A stretch of 64,000 bases of DNA from Dietzia sp. B32 (GTDB lineage: Bacteria > Actinomycetota > Actinomycetes > Mycobacteriales > Mycobacteriaceae): contig NZ_CP093845.1 in NCBI RefSeq assembly GCF_024732245.1, positions 3,532,087-3,596,086 on the forward strand. The letters run 5' to 3'. This document shows positions 39,990 to 50,450 of the stretch, piece by piece. The notes under the pieces were generated by a model, which did no database searches, was not told the origin of the DNA, and worked only from the letters and a program-made list of their open reading frames with translations. The first letter of the stretch is position 1. Each line of letters opens with the position of its first letter. A program made the translations under genes and the position numbers.

Positions 39990-41468
39990 ATGACCACCAA
40001 CACCACGTCCCCGCAGGTAGCCGTCAACGACATCGGCTCTGCTGAGGACTTCCTCGCCGCCATCGACGCCACGATCAAGTACTTCAACGATGGCGACATC
40101 GTCGAGGGCACGATCGTCAAGGTCGATCGTGATGAGGTCCTGCTCGACATCGGCTACAAGACCGAGGGTGTCATCCCCTCGCGCGAGCTCTCCATCAAGC
40201 ACGATGTCGACCCGGGTGAGGTCGTCGAGGTGGGCGATGAGGTCGAGGCCCTGGTCCTGACCAAGGAGGACAAGGACGGCCGTCTGATCCTGTCCAAGAA
40301 GCGCGCCCAGTACGAGCGCGCCTGGGGCACGATCGAGGAGCTCAAGGAGAAGGACGAGGCCGTCAAGGGCACCGTCATCGAGGTCGTCAAGGGCGGCCTG
40401 ATCCTCGACATCGGTCTCCGTGGCTTCCTCCCCGCCTCGCTGGTGGAGATGCGTCGCGTGCGCGACCTCCTGCCCTACGTGGGCCAGGAGCTCGAGGCCA
40501 AGATCATCGAGCTGGACAAGAACCGCAACAACGTCGTGCTCTCGCGTCGTGCGTGGCTCGAGCAGACCCAGTCGGCCGTGCGCTCCGAGTTCCTGCACCA
40601 GCTGCAGAAGGGCCAGGTCCGCAAGGGCGTCGTCTCCTCGATCGTCAACTTCGGTGCGTTCGTCGACCTCGGCGGCGTCGACGGTCTGGTCCACGTCTCC
40701 GAGCTGTCTTGGAAGCACATCGATCACCCGTCCGAGGTCGTCGAGGTGGGCCAGGAGGTCACCGTCGAGGTCCTCGACGTCGACTTGGACCGCGAGCGCG
40801 TCTCGCTGTCGCTCAAGGCCACGCAGGAGGATCCGTGGCGGCACTTCGCCCGGACCCACGCGATCGGTCAGATCGTCCCGGGCAAGGTCACCAAGCTCGT
40901 GCCGTTCGGCGCCTTCGTGCGCGTCGACGAGGGCATCGAGGGCCTCGTCCACATCTCCGAGCTGGCCGAGCGCCACGTCGAGGTCCCGGACCAGGTCGTC
41001 ACGGTCAACGACGACGCCATGGTCAAGGTCATCGACATCGACCTCGACCGTCGTCGTATCTCGCTCTCGCTGAAGCAGGCGGACGAGGACTACACGGAGG
41101 AGTTCGACCCGTCGAAGTACGGCATGGCCGACAGCTACGACGAGGCCGGCAACTACATCTTCCCCGAGGGCTTCGATCCCGAGACCAACGAGTGGCTCGA
41201 GGGTTTCGAGAAGCAGCGCGAGGAGTGGGAGAACCGCTACGCGGAGGCCGAGCGTCGCCACAAGATGCACACGGCCCAGATCGAGAAGGGTCGGGCCGCT
41301 GCGGCGGAGGCCGCCGAGGCCGCTCCGACCAACTACTCGTCGGAGTCCACCCCGTCGTCGCGTCCCGCTGCTGCGGCCGACGCCGCTCCGGCGGAGACCA
41401 CCGGCGGTTCGCTGGCCTCGGACGAGCAGCTGGCCGCCCTGCGGGCCAAGCTCGCCGGTGGTGAGTGA
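39990..41468 (+). CDS. rpsA: 30S ribosomal protein S1
   Basis: A 492-residue RNA-binding ribosomal protein with four S1/OB domains at about residues 35-105, 120-188, 208-277 and 293-363. E. coli S1 has six; four is the actinobacterial form. The C-terminal 100 residues are charged then Ala/Ser-rich and probably disordered, the region where mycobacterial RpsA has been linked to pyrazinoic acid binding. Highly biased codon use fits strong expression. Confidence 0.98.
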   Translation: MTTNTTSPQVAVNDIGSAEDFLAAIDATIKYFNDGDIVEGTIVKVDRDEVLLDIGYKTEGVIPSRELSIKHDVDPGEVVEVGDEVEALVLTKEDKDGRLILSKKRAQYERAWGTIEELKEKDEAVKGTVIEVVKGGLILDIGLRGFLPASLVEMRRVRDLLPYVGQELEAKIIELDKNRNNVVLSRRAWLEQTQSAVRSEFLHQLQKGQVRKGVVSSIVNFGAFVDLGGVDGLVHVSELSWKHIDHPSEVVEVGQEVTVEVLDVDLDRERVSLSLKATQEDPWRHFARTHAIGQIVPGKVTKLVPFGAFVRVDEGIEGLVHISELAERHVEVPDQVVTVNDDAMVKVIDIDLDRRRISLSLKQADEDYTEEFDPSKYGMADSYDEAGNYIFPEGFDPETNEWLEGFEKQREEWENRYAEAERRHKMHTAQIEKGRAAAAEAAEAAPTNYSSESTPSSRPAAAADAAPAETTGGSLASDEQLAALRAKLAGGE

Positions 41469-41510
41469 TCGTCGCTGACTGAGGCGCTGATCGTCTCATA
41501 GCACGTCGCA

Positions 41511-41557
41511 CGGCCCCGGCCGCGCGCACCACCACATGGTGGGCGCGGCCGGGGCCG
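41511..41557 (+). terminator. Terminator of rpsA
   Basis: A perfect 15-bp stem (41511-41525 pairing with 41543-41557) encloses a short inner hairpin around CCAC/GTGG and is followed by a modest T-containing stretch. Confidence 0.85.
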
Positions 41558-41855
41558 CCGCGCATTTGTCGCCCGATTGTCTCTGAAGCGTGTGGCCCGG
41601 TGGGGAGGCGGCCCCACTGCTATCTCCGTATGCGATCGGGACTGCCATGCCCGTGAGTCCTCTGAGTACGGGACATCGGCCGCTGCAGAGCCCGGCGCCA
41701 GCGGCGACCGAGCAGCGTGGTGGGACAGTCCTCCGCCGGGCCTCGGACGAACTCACCGGCGACGATGGCGGTGAGTCCGACGGTGGTGAGTATTCGACGC
41801 CCGCGCAATCAGGTGTGCGACCCGACAGATCGAAGGTTCATCTGCCGGAGGGGCG
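41558..41855. other. Non-coding gap between rpsA terminator and first DUF4185 gene
   Basis: Several short open frames exist on both strands, but none has a ribosome site, a recognisable domain or the third-position GC pattern of neighbours. No repeat or tRNA was seen. It may hold the remnant of a lost gene. Confidence 0.45.
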
Positions 41856-43454
41856 TTAGCGGCCCGGCGGCTCGGCGATCGGCTCCGGGGCCGCGGGCAT
41901 GACCTCGGAGGCATCCTCCAGACGCTGTTCGTCGATCACGCCCTCGTCATCGATGGCCCCGGCCTCCACGGCGTCGCTCACTCTGACGCGCGACTGCACT
42001 TCGGTGTGCGTGTTCGTGTCGGGGGCGTTGAAGTTGAACTGGCTGAGATCGGTGCGCAGGAAGAAGACGTTGTACGCATCCCAGGTGGACAGAGTGAAAA
42101 ACAGGTGGGAGCCGTCTGAGGTGATCGAGTCCGGGTGGATCATCGGGGCGTAGGCGTTGGGGAACATACGGCGATCGACGAGCGTCTGGGGCGCAGACCA
42201 GGGGCCCTCCGGTGCGCTCGCCACCCGCATCGAGACGACTCCCGACGCGGTGGACGTCAGTGATATGTACTTGTTCAGGTACTCGTTGTAGGCGACCGAC
42301 AACTCCTCGACCGGCGCCGGCAGGATCACCTCGCTCGCGCTCGGGTCGGACTCCCAGGTGGAACCTCCCTTGAACCACTGGTAAGCGCCGGGGTTCTCGA
42401 CCTGATCGATCGGCACTCGCGCGAGCGTGGCCGGCCCGCGACGCCCGGACGGTGTCAGATACTCGTACAGATAGCCGTCCTTCTCGAGGAATGCGCTCAT
42501 CTGCATCCCGTACCAGAGGCTGCTGTCGGCCTCGGGCAGGTCGTCGGCGTCGGGTTCGAACTCGACGTCGTTGTTCCAGCCGGTGAACTCGGTGACCCGG
42601 CGCATCGAGTTGGCGAGGATCTTCCACGTGTTGCCGTCGTCATCCGACTTCACCAGCGCGGAGTAGTTGGTGTTCCAGCCGCCCGGGGCGTTCCAGTCGC
42701 GGACCGACATGACGCGCATGTACAGGGCGTCGCCGGTGGCGTTGTTCGGGTCAGGGAGGCTGATCGCGGCGGTGGGGATCACCGTTACCTCGCCGATGCC
42801 GTTCGGCTGATGGGCGCCCTGAACCAACGCCGTGGCGTAGCCGGTAAGTCCGCTCGGTCGTGCACCAGTGATCTTGAGGCCGTTTTCGGGCGGTCCACTC
42901 TGGGCAGTGAGCATGACATTGGAGCGCCAGTCGTTGCCTGACGGGGTGCAGTCGCCGAAGGTGTCGCCGAACAGCACCATCGTCTCGTCGCCGTGCTCGA
43001 ACATGATCCCGAGGTCGGTCCCGTAGATGTTGTATGCGGAATCGGTATTTGCAGGGCTGGTGGGGCCGGTGATCAACTGAAGCACTGACGTGGCGCCCTT
43101 GAGGACGGGGATCGTGCCCTGGTCCCCGGTGATCCATCGCGGGAAGTCGCGTACGGAGGAGGCAGCGGTACCGGCGACGGAATTGGCCGCGTTCGCGAGC
43201 GAGCCCGTCGCGAGGTTGAGGCCAAGCGATCCGGGAGGGAAGTTGCCGAAAAAGTTGTTGCACGGCCCGCTCTCGAAGCCGCTGGAACCCGACGATCCAG
43301 CGGACCCTGACGAACCAGGGACCTCCGCGGAGCCCGCCGTGCCGAGTGAGCCCGAGGACTGGGCGTTCGCGGTGGCGGGAACAAGAAGGGAGGTGGCCAG
43401 GATCGTCACGGGGACCGTGAGGAGCACTGAGGTTCTTGCTGAGTGTCGAACCAT
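41856..43454 (-). CDS. Secreted DUF4185 protein, putative endo-D-arabinanase, paralogue 1
   Basis: A 532-residue exported protein with a signal peptide (about 1-31, ending ANA). A Gly/Ser-rich low-complexity linker (about 32-60) precedes a DUF4185 beta-propeller domain at about 110-480. Conserved blocks shared with the two paralogues nearby are [51 protein letters not shown] and [14 protein letters not shown]. Characterised DUF4185 enzymes (CAZy GH183) cut D-arabinan of mycobacterial arabinogalactan, so a role in remodelling the cell-wall arabinan is likely. The acidic Asp of GTDLG and FGDT are candidate catalytic residues (inference). The tail beyond 490 is acidic. It is divergent from coaE. 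Confidence 0.85.
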   Translation of the reverse strand: MVRHSARTSVLLTVPVTILATSLLVPATANAQSSGSLGTAGSAEVPGSSGSAGSSGSSGFESGPCNNFFGNFPPGSLGLNLATGSLANAANSVAGTAASSVRDFPRWITGDQGTIPVLKGATSVLQLITGPTSPANTDSAYNIYGTDLGIMFEHGDETMVLFGDTFGDCTPSGNDWRSNVMLTAQSGPPENGLKITGARPSGLTGYATALVQGAHQPNGIGEVTVIPTAAISLPDPNNATGDALYMRVMSVRDWNAPGGWNTNYSALVKSDDDGNTWKILANSMRRVTEFTGWNNDVEFEPDADDLPEADSSLWYGMQMSAFLEKDGYLYEYLTPSGRRGPATLARVPIDQVENPGAYQWFKGGSTWESDPSASEVILPAPVEELSVAYNEYLNKYISLTSTASGVVSMRVASAPEGPWSAPQTLVDRRMFPNAYAPMIHPDSITSDGSHLFFTLSTWDAYNVFFLRTDLSQFNFNAPDTNTHTEVQSRVRVSDAVEAGAIDDEGVIDEQRLEDASEVMPAAPEPIAEPPGR

Positions 43455-43517
43455 GCGTGCGACCTTATAGTTGCGTCGATGCGCTGTAAACATCCCGGGT
43501 TCACTTACACTCCTGGA

Positions 43518-44609
43518 ATGCTGATGGTGGGTCTGACCGGTGGGATCGGTGCCGGCAAGTCGACGGTGACGGCGGTGCTCGCGGAGGCGGGGGCGGTGAT
43601 CGTGGACGCGGACCTCATCGCCCGCGAAGTCGTCGAACCGGGATCCCCGGGTCTGGCGATGCTGGTCGCCGAGTTCGGTGAGGACATCCTGGGGCCCGAC
43701 GGCGCGCTCGACCGCGCGGCCCTCGCCGCCCGCGCCTTCGTCGATGCCGACCGGACCGCGGCCCTCAACGCCATCACCCATCCGCTCATCGGCGAGCGGA
43801 CGGCGGAGCTGTTCGGCTCGGCCCCGGAGGACGCGATCGTCGTACACGACATGCCGCTGCTGGTAGAGGGCGGGATGACGCCCGGTTACCACCTGGTGAT
43901 CGTCGTGGACACCCCGGCGGAGATCCGTCTCCGGCGCCTTGTGGAGTTCCGGGGGATGCCGGAGGACGATGCCCGGGCCCGTATGGCGCGGCAGGCGACC
44001 GATGAGGCCCGGCGGGCCGTCGCCGACGTGCTGATCGACAACTCCGGGGATCGACAGACGGTCGTGGACCTGACCCGTGCCCTGGTCGAGATCCGGCTGG
44101 ATCCGTTCGAACACAATCTGCGCACCGGGACCCCGGTGGTGGGTGATCGCACCGTCGTGCCGTTCCGTCCGGAATGGGCGGGGGAGGCGGAGAGGGCGTG
44201 TGCCCGGTTGCGTCACGTGGTGGGGGAGATCGCGACCAGGATCGACCATGTCGGTCCGACCGCGGTCGAGGGGCTGGACGCCCCCGACGTCATCGACCTC
44301 CAGGTGACGGTCCGCGACGCCGCGGCGGTGGAGGCGGCCTTGACCACGCTCACCGGGGCCGGCTACGTACGCGACCGGTCCAGCGAACGCCCGTTGTTGC
44401 ACTGGTGCGATCCCGCGCGTCCTCTGGAGGTCTCGATTCTCGCCGAGGACGACCCCGAGCACGAGTTCTCGCTTCTCATAGCGGAGGCGATCGGCGCGGA
44501 CTCCGCCGCCCGAGCCGAGTACTCGGAGATCCTCCGTCGGGCGGATCGCGAGGAGACCCGGCAGTGGGAACGCACCCTGAGTGAGGCCCTGCTGCGCGGC
44601 CGGTTGTGA
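43518..44609 (+). CDS. coaE: Dephospho-CoA kinase with C-terminal UPF0157 domain
   Basis: A 363-residue protein. The kinase domain (about 1-200) has the P-loop [12 protein letters not shown] and the substrate motif [11 protein letters not shown]; it makes CoA from dephospho-CoA. The C-terminal region (about 205-360) is a GrpB/UPF0157 domain of the nucleotidyltransferase fold ([23 protein letters not shown]), the fusion typical of mycobacterial CoaE. The ATG at 43518 is used; ATG at 43524 would also work. rpsA-coaE-uvrB order is conserved in mycobacteria, but here coaE is flanked by DUF4185 genes on the opposite strand. Confidence 0.96.
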   Translation: MLMVGLTGGIGAGKSTVTAVLAEAGAVIVDADLIAREVVEPGSPGLAMLVAEFGEDILGPDGALDRAALAARAFVDADRTAALNAITHPLIGERTAELFGSAPEDAIVVHDMPLLVEGGMTPGYHLVIVVDTPAEIRLRRLVEFRGMPEDDARARMARQATDEARRAVADVLIDNSGDRQTVVDLTRALVEIRLDPFEHNLRTGTPVVGDRTVVPFRPEWAGEAERACARLRHVVGEIATRIDHVGPTAVEGLDAPDVIDLQVTVRDAAAVEAALTTLTGAGYVRDRSSERPLLHWCDPARPLEVSILAEDDPEHEFSLLIAEAIGADSAARAEYSEILRRADREETRQWERTLSEALLRGRL

Positions 44610-44647
44610 CGACCGCGGGCGGGTCCGAGACCCGCCCGCCGCCGCGC

Positions 44648-46204
44648 TCACGCCGTCGGGACCACTCCGTCCACCAGCTCGGAAACCGGCACCCGGCGGA
44701 TGACCTCGGTCTCCACGGGCTGTGCGGCCGCTCGGCGCAGGTTCGGGTTGGGGAACACCTCCGACAGGCGGGTGCGTACGAGGAAGACGTTGTACGCGTT
44801 CCACGTGGTGACGAGGTAGTAGAGGTCCTCACCCTGCGCCCACGGGTGCATGAACGCCCCGTACACGCCCGGCAGCACGGAGTAGTCCACCAGGACCGTC
44901 GCCGAGCTCCACGGCCCCTCGGGCCGGTCGGCCGTACGCATGACCACCGAGTTGTAGCCCTGCGAGTACATGGCCGTGTACTTGCCGAGGTACTCGTTGT
45001 ACATGGTCGAGATCTCGCTCGCCGGAGCTGGCAGGACCCGCTCCGCCGCGCCGATGTCCGAGACCCACTCCGAACCGTCCCAGTACTCGTAGTCCGTCGG
45101 GTCGAGGACACCTGCGGTGGGCGGGGTGCTCGAGGCGTCGAGCTCGCCCGCGGTCGGGGAACCGGCGAGTGGGACGCGGGCGACGATCGCCGAGCCCTGC
45201 CGCCCGGACGGGGTGAGGTACTCGTAGAGATGCGAGTCCGCCTTGAGGAACGAGCTCATCTGGGCGCCCCGCCAGGCGGAGTCCACGGTCGGGGCCCCTT
45301 CGCCGAGGGGGATGGTGTCGGTGATGGGGCGGGCCATCGCCGGCACGGCGGTCCAGTTCTCGCCGTTGTCCGTCGAGTACGCCATCCCCGAGTAGTTGGT
45401 GGTCCACGTTCCCGGTTGGCCCCAGTGGGCCACGGACATGTACCGCAGGTACTGGACACCGTCGACCGAGATGCCCGCGGTGGGGATGATGGTGACCTCA
45501 CCGGGCAGCCCGGATCGCGGGACGAGCGACTTGGCGAGTCCGTCGGTGCCCACGGCCGCCGAGTCGACGGAGATGCCGTCGGTCAGGTCCGTGTCAGCGG
45601 ATCGGAACAGGACGTTCGATCGCCACTGGTTGCCGGGCACGGTGCAGTCGCCCATGGTGTCGCCGAAGGCCATGAGGACCTCCGGATGGTCGGGATCGCC
45701 GTTGTCCCACATGATGCCGAGGTCCGTTCCGGCCACCCCGAATCTGTTGACGGAGTCGCCGGGGCTCGTGGGGCCGGTGACCAGCTGTTCGAAGCGGGTG
45801 GGGCCGCGGAGGACGGGCACCGTGCCCTCCTCGCCCGTGATCCACGGCGGCATCCCGTAGACCGAGCCGATCATCGGGTCGAGGGAGCCGGACAGTCCGT
45901 TGCCGAGCGAACCGGTCTCCAACTGCTGGACCAGCGATCCTGAGCGGTCCGCGGATCCGAGGGCGCGGGAGGCGGAACCGAGCGACCCGGATTCTCCGGT
46001 CGAACCGAGTGAGCCGAGAGAGCCGGTGGCCATTCCGGCCCCGGTCCGGTTCTCGAGCAGGGAGCCGAAGTTGCCGAACATCTCACTGCACGGGCCGGCC
46101 GAGGCGGTGCCGGCACCGATCGTGCCGATGGTGACGACCGACGCGGCCGTGGTCATCGTCGCCGCGACCACCGTGCTGAGGAGACGAGTGAGAGGGCGGG
46201 ACAT
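44648..46204 (-). CDS. Secreted DUF4185 protein, putative endo-D-arabinanase, paralogue 2
   Basis: A 518-residue exported protein with a signal peptide (about 1-36, TASAG). A long GSLGS-type low-complexity linker (about 55-110) precedes the DUF4185 propeller (about 118-490) with [59 protein letters not shown] and WNAYNVFLVRTRLS. The ATG follows a GGAGG site located in the end of the upstream paralogue gene, one base after whose stop it begins, so the two are co-translated. Closest in character to paralogue 3. Confidence 0.86.
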   Translation of the reverse strand: MSRPLTRLLSTVVAATMTTAASVVTIGTIGAGTASAGPCSEMFGNFGSLLENRTGAGMATGSLGSLGSTGESGSLGSASRALGSADRSGSLVQQLETGSLGNGLSGSLDPMIGSVYGMPPWITGEEGTVPVLRGPTRFEQLVTGPTSPGDSVNRFGVAGTDLGIMWDNGDPDHPEVLMAFGDTMGDCTVPGNQWRSNVLFRSADTDLTDGISVDSAAVGTDGLAKSLVPRSGLPGEVTIIPTAGISVDGVQYLRYMSVAHWGQPGTWTTNYSGMAYSTDNGENWTAVPAMARPITDTIPLGEGAPTVDSAWRGAQMSSFLKADSHLYEYLTPSGRQGSAIVARVPLAGSPTAGELDASSTPPTAGVLDPTDYEYWDGSEWVSDIGAAERVLPAPASEISTMYNEYLGKYTAMYSQGYNSVVMRTADRPEGPWSSATVLVDYSVLPGVYGAFMHPWAQGEDLYYLVTTWNAYNVFLVRTRLSEVFPNPNLRRAAAQPVETEVIRRVPVSELVDGVVPTA

Positions 46205-46205
46205 G

Positions 46206-47624
46206 TCATGCCTCCGGGATGGGGAGTCGATCGACGAGGACGGTCTCTCCGGTGTCCGCCGGATCGGGGGTGTTGCGGGTCCAGCTGTCATCGGACGTCT
46301 GCATCCGCGCCCGGGCGTCGGGCAGGGTCCTCGTGGGGATCTGGGTCAGGTCGGTCCTCATGAGGAAGACGTTGTAGGCGTCCCACGTGGACATGGTGAA
46401 GTACAGGTCCTCGCCGCGGGTCTCCACGGCCGGACTCCACGGGTGGACGAAGGCGCCGTAGAGGGTGGGGACGTGCTGGTACGAGAGGAGGATGTCCTCA
46501 CCGGACCACGGCCCCCACGGAGTGGCCGCCTGGCTCATGACGATGTTGTTGGCGCGGTTGTTGTACAGCGCGATGAATCGGCCCAGATGCTCGCTCCAGG
46601 ACACGGACAACTCACTCACCGACGTCCCGTTCGGGGCGCCGAGCACCGGGACGGCGTCGCGGTGATCGACGACCCAGTCGCTGCCGTCCCAGAACCGGTA
46701 GGCCGCCATCTCCTCGATCTGTGCCTCGGGAACCCGCGCCAGCCGCGCGGACCCGCTGCGGCCCGATGGCGTGAGGTACTCGTAGACGAACCCGTCGTGC
46801 TTGACGAACGCGCTCATCTGCCCGGCGACGTGGGTCGTCGACTCCGCGCCCAGGTCGGCCGGGAGAGGCATCGGCGCGGTTCCCCGGCGTGCGGTGCCGC
46901 GTACGGGACGCCAGTTCTCACCGTTGTCCGTCGACCGGGCGAGCGCGGAGTAGTTGGTGGTCCACTCGCCGGGGTCGCCCCAGCGCTCCACCGACATGTA
47001 GCGCAGGTACTGGGTGCCGCCCACCTCGACGCCGGCGGTCGGGATCACCGTGGTCTCGCCGGGTTGGCCGGTGCGGGGGAGGATCGACTTGGCCATCCCG
47101 GGCCGTTCCATCGGTGCGTCGGTGACGCGCATCCCGTCGGTGAGGGTGCGGTCGTCGGACCGGAAGAGGATGTTGCTGCGCCACTCGTCATCGGGCGCGG
47201 TGCAGTCGCCCATCGTGTCGCCGAGGGCCATCATCACCTGCGGACGGGCGGAGTCGCCGTTGTCCCACAGGATCCCCAGGTCAGTGCCGGTGATGCCGAA
47301 CCGGTCGACCGTGTCGTTGGGGCTGGTCGGCCCCGTGAGCAGTTCGACCGTGGTGGTGCGGCCCTGGAGGACCGGGATGTATCCCCGTTCACCGTTGGCC
47401 CACGGGGTGGCAGGCTCTGGTGCGGACCCGCCCAGGGAGCCCGAGAGGGATCCCGATCCCGCGCCCGCGCCGGCCGGGGGCCACGGGTCACAGGGCGCGG
47501 CCACGGCGATCGGAGCGAGAAGGGTGAGAGCCCCCGCCGCGAGTGAGGCGGCGGTGACCGCCGTGATCGGCCGACGCACGCCGTGTGGGCAGGCGGTACG
47601 ACGACGAAGGGAGCTGCGGGCCAC
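46206..47624 (-). CDS. Secreted DUF4185 protein, putative endo-D-arabinanase, paralogue 3
   Basis: A 472-residue exported protein. The GTG at 47624 after a GGAGATCACC site gives a basic n-region (RRR) and signal peptide to about residue 43; a shorter GTG start is possible. A GSGSLSGSLGG linker precedes the DUF4185 propeller (about 70-420) with [54 protein letters not shown] and WDAYNVFLMRTDL. It is the first gene of a two-gene operon with paralogue 2 and divergent from uvrB. Probable role: cleavage of D-arabinan in the arabinogalactan layer. Confidence 0.85.
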   Translation of the reverse strand: MARSSLRRRTACPHGVRRPITAVTAASLAAGALTLLAPIAVAAPCDPWPPAGAGAGSGSLSGSLGGSAPEPATPWANGERGYIPVLQGRTTTVELLTGPTSPNDTVDRFGITGTDLGILWDNGDSARPQVMMALGDTMGDCTAPDDEWRSNILFRSDDRTLTDGMRVTDAPMERPGMAKSILPRTGQPGETTVIPTAGVEVGGTQYLRYMSVERWGDPGEWTTNYSALARSTDNGENWRPVRGTARRGTAPMPLPADLGAESTTHVAGQMSAFVKHDGFVYEYLTPSGRSGSARLARVPEAQIEEMAAYRFWDGSDWVVDHRDAVPVLGAPNGTSVSELSVSWSEHLGRFIALYNNRANNIVMSQAATPWGPWSGEDILLSYQHVPTLYGAFVHPWSPAVETRGEDLYFTMSTWDAYNVFLMRTDLTQIPTRTLPDARARMQTSDDSWTRNTPDPADTGETVLVDRLPIPEA

Positions 47625-47750
47625 GGGTGATCTCCAGACGAGTGGGCAGGGGCTGCAAGGGGTGTTAGACGACACGGTAGTTGGCACCTCTGACATCTGA
47701 GCCGGGAACTCCGGTGGGCGGGGGTGAACAGCTGCTCGTACGCTGGTGAC

Positions 47751-49880
47751 ATGGCATTCGCGACCGAGATCCCCGACGACGGGGTCCCCGCCGACCCGAC
47801 AGTGCTCTCCTATTCGGAATTCCGACCGATCGGCGACGTCGAACGGAGCACGACGCGCTTCGAGGTGGTGAGCGAATTCACCCCGTCGGGCGATCAGCCC
47901 ACCGCGATCGCGGAGCTGACCGAGCGCCTGGCACGGGGAGAGCGCGACATCGTCCTCCTGGGTGCGACGGGCACCGGCAAGTCGGCGACCACCGCGTGGC
48001 TCATCGAGAAGGTGCAGCGGCCGACCCTGGTGATGGCGCCCAACAAGACGCTCGCCGCGCAGCTCGCCAACGAGTTGCGCGAGATGCTGCCCAACAACGC
48101 GGTCGAGTACTTCGTCTCCTATTACGACTATTACCAACCTGAGGCGTACATCGCCCAGACGGACACCTTCATCGAGAAGGACTCGTCCATCAACGATGAC
48201 GTGGAGAGGCTTCGGCACTCCGCGACTTCGTCGCTGCTGTCCAGGCGTGACGTCGTCGTCGTCAGCTCCGTCTCGTGCATCTACGGACTCGGCACCCCCC
48301 AGTCGTACCTGGACAGGTCGGTGGCCCTGTCCATCGGGCAGGAGGTCGACCGTGACCAGCTCCTCCGACTACTGGTGGATGTCCAGTACGAACGCAACGA
48401 CGTGTCCATGACCCGCGGCACGTTCCGCGCCAAGGGCGACACCGTCGACATCATCCCGACCTACGAGGAGCTCGCCGTCCGCATCGAGTTCTTCGGCGAC
48501 GAGATCGATGCGCTGTACTACATCCACCCGCTGACGGGCGACGTCGTCCGCAGGGTCGACGAGGTGCGCATCTTCCCGGCCACCCACTACGTCGCCGGTC
48601 CCGAGAGGATGGCCAAGGCGATCGCCTCCATCGAGGCCGAGCTGGAGGAGAGGCTCGCCGAGTTGGAGAAGCAGGGCAAACTGCTCGAAGCGCAGCGGCT
48701 GCGGATGAGGACCTCCTACGATATCGAGATGATGCAACAGGTGGGCTTCTGCTCCGGCATCGAGAACTACTCGCGGCACATCGACGGGCGGCCGGCGGGA
48801 AGCTCCCCGGCCACGCTCATCGACTACTTCCCCGAGGACTTCCTCACGGTGATCGACGAGTCCCACGTGACCGTGCCGCAGATCGGCGCCATGTACGAGG
48901 GCGACGCATCCCGCAAGCGCAATCTCGTCGACTTCGGATTCCGTCTACCATCCGCACTCGACAACCGTCCGCTGACCTGGGAGGAGTTCTCGGGCAGGGT
49001 GGGGCAGACCGTATACCTGTCCGCCACGCCGGGGCCCTACGAGATGGGCCGCGCGGGCGGCGAGTTCGTCGAGCAGGTGATCCGGCCGACCGGCCTCGTC
49101 GACCCGAAGATCGTGGTCAAACCCACCAAGGGCCAGATCGATGACCTGATCGGCGAGATCCGTCAGCGCGCCGAGCGCGACGAGAGGGTACTGGTCACCA
49201 CGCTGACCAAGAAGATGTCCGAGGACCTCACGGACTACCTGCTCGAACTGGGGATCCGCGTGCGGTACCTCCACTCGGAGATCGACACCCTCCAGCGGGT
49301 GGAGCTGCTCCGGGATCTCCGGCGCGGAGAGTACGACGTCCTGGTCGGCATCAACCTGCTCCGGGAGGGACTTGACCTGCCAGAGGTCTCGCTCGTGGCG
49401 ATCCTGGACGCCGACAAGCAGGGTTTCCTCCGCTCGGCCACCTCGCTCATCCAGACCATCGGGCGTGCGGCCCGCAACGTCTCCGGTGAGGTCCACATGT
49501 ATGCGGACTCGGTCACCGAGGCCATGCGGCAGGCCATCGACGAGACCGATCGCAGGCGTGAGAAGCAGGTCGCGTACAACACCGAGCACGGTATAGACCC
49601 GCAGCCGCTCCGCAGGAAGATCGCCGACATCCTCGACCGGGTCGGAGAGGAACGCGGGGACGACGCGGATCCCAAGGACCGACCGGAGCTCGTGGGCGCC
49701 CGGGCGGCCGACGGGTCGGCGCGGCCCCGCAAGGAGCTCGAGAAGCTCATCGAGGAGATGACCGAGCAGATGATGTCCGCGGCCACGGACCTGCGGTTCG
49801 AACTGGCGGGCCGATTGCGCGACGAGATCGCGGAGTTGCGCAGGGAACTCAAGGGGATGCGTGAGGCCGGGATCGACTGA
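47751..49880 (+). CDS. uvrB: Excinuclease ABC subunit B
   Basis: A 709-residue nucleotide-excision-repair helicase-like subunit. Walker [12 protein letters not shown], the damage-verification hairpin [21 protein letters not shown]-like [11 protein letters not shown], motif VI GRAARN and a C-terminal UVR motif for UvrC contact are present. The ATG at 47751 was chosen over an upstream in-frame start because it restores the usual N terminus. No SOS box was recognised in front. Confidence 0.98.
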   Translation: MAFATEIPDDGVPADPTVLSYSEFRPIGDVERSTTRFEVVSEFTPSGDQPTAIAELTERLARGERDIVLLGATGTGKSATTAWLIEKVQRPTLVMAPNKTLAAQLANELREMLPNNAVEYFVSYYDYYQPEAYIAQTDTFIEKDSSINDDVERLRHSATSSLLSRRDVVVVSSVSCIYGLGTPQSYLDRSVALSIGQEVDRDQLLRLLVDVQYERNDVSMTRGTFRAKGDTVDIIPTYEELAVRIEFFGDEIDALYYIHPLTGDVVRRVDEVRIFPATHYVAGPERMAKAIASIEAELEERLAELEKQGKLLEAQRLRMRTSYDIEMMQQVGFCSGIENYSRHIDGRPAGSSPATLIDYFPEDFLTVIDESHVTVPQIGAMYEGDASRKRNLVDFGFRLPSALDNRPLTWEEFSGRVGQTVYLSATPGPYEMGRAGGEFVEQVIRPTGLVDPKIVVKPTKGQIDDLIGEIRQRAERDERVLVTTLTKKMSEDLTDYLLELGIRVRYLHSEIDTLQRVELLRDLRRGEYDVLVGINLLREGLDLPEVSLVAILDADKQGFLRSATSLIQTIGRAARNVSGEVHMYADSVTEAMRQAIDETDRRREKQVAYNTEHGIDPQPLRRKIADILDRVGEERGDDADPKDRPELVGARAADGSARPRKELEKLIEEMTEQMMSAATDLRFELAGRLRDEIAELRRELKGMREAGID

Positions 49881-49970
49881 CCCGGACCGGTTTCTCGCCC
49901 GTTTACCCCGCCCGTCGGGCGCGTCGTCCGACTACTCTGGGTGAAACGTGTTCCCGAGGAGAGGAAGCAA

Positions 49971-50420
49971 ATGAGCGCCTACACCAAAGTGGTGGTGGGA
50001 ACCGACGGTTCCGAGTCGTCCTACCGAGCCGTCGACCGCGCCGCACAGCTGGCCGCCGACGCCTCGGCCGACCTCGTGATCGCCTGCGCCTACGTGCCCG
50101 CCGATCCGCGGTCCGTCAGCCAGGCCGCGGACCAGCTCGGTGACGACGCCTACCAGATCCGTGGGGACAATCCCGCCGAGGACATCGTCCGGGGCGCCAA
50201 GGACCGGGCCCTGAAGGCCGGAGCCGACAGGATCGAGGCGCGCACCGTGAAGGGCGCGCCCGTGGAATCACTCATCAAGCTGGCGAACGAGGTGGGCGCC
50301 GACCTCCTCGTGGTGGGCAACAAGGGCCTCAACTCGCTGACGGGTCGGCTGCTCGGGTCCGTGCCCGCGGATGCCGCCCGTCGCGCGACCTGCGACGTAC
50401 TCATCGTCCACACCACCTAG
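49971..50420 (+). CDS. Universal stress protein (Rv1636/TB15.3-like)
   Basis: A 149-residue UspA-fold protein with the nucleotide-binding signature GNKGLNSLTGRLLGSVP near the C terminus and VVVGTDGSESSYRAV at the N terminus. The ATG follows a GAGGAGAGG site. Its position after uvrB matches Rv1636 of M. tuberculosis, whose product binds cAMP; a similar role is inferred from synteny and length only. Confidence 0.93.
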   Translation: MSAYTKVVVGTDGSESSYRAVDRAAQLAADASADLVIACAYVPADPRSVSQAADQLGDDAYQIRGDNPAEDIVRGAKDRALKAGADRIEARTVKGAPVESLIKLANEVGADLLVVGNKGLNSLTGRLLGSVPADAARRATCDVLIVHTT

Positions 50421-50428
50421 GACCGCCT

Positions 50429-50444
50429 CGCCCCACCCGGGGCG
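50429..50444. terminator. Short bidirectional hairpin between usp and DUF732 gene
   Basis: A 6-bp stem CGCCCC/GGGGCG with a 4-base loop between two convergent genes; weak but suitably placed. Confidence 0.5.
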
Positions 50445-50450
50445 CGGTGG

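Noticed and set aside
47625-47750. SOS (LexA) box in front of uvrB
   Set aside because: No TCGAAC-N4-GTTCGA-like sequence was found here or in front of uvrA at 55411-55558.
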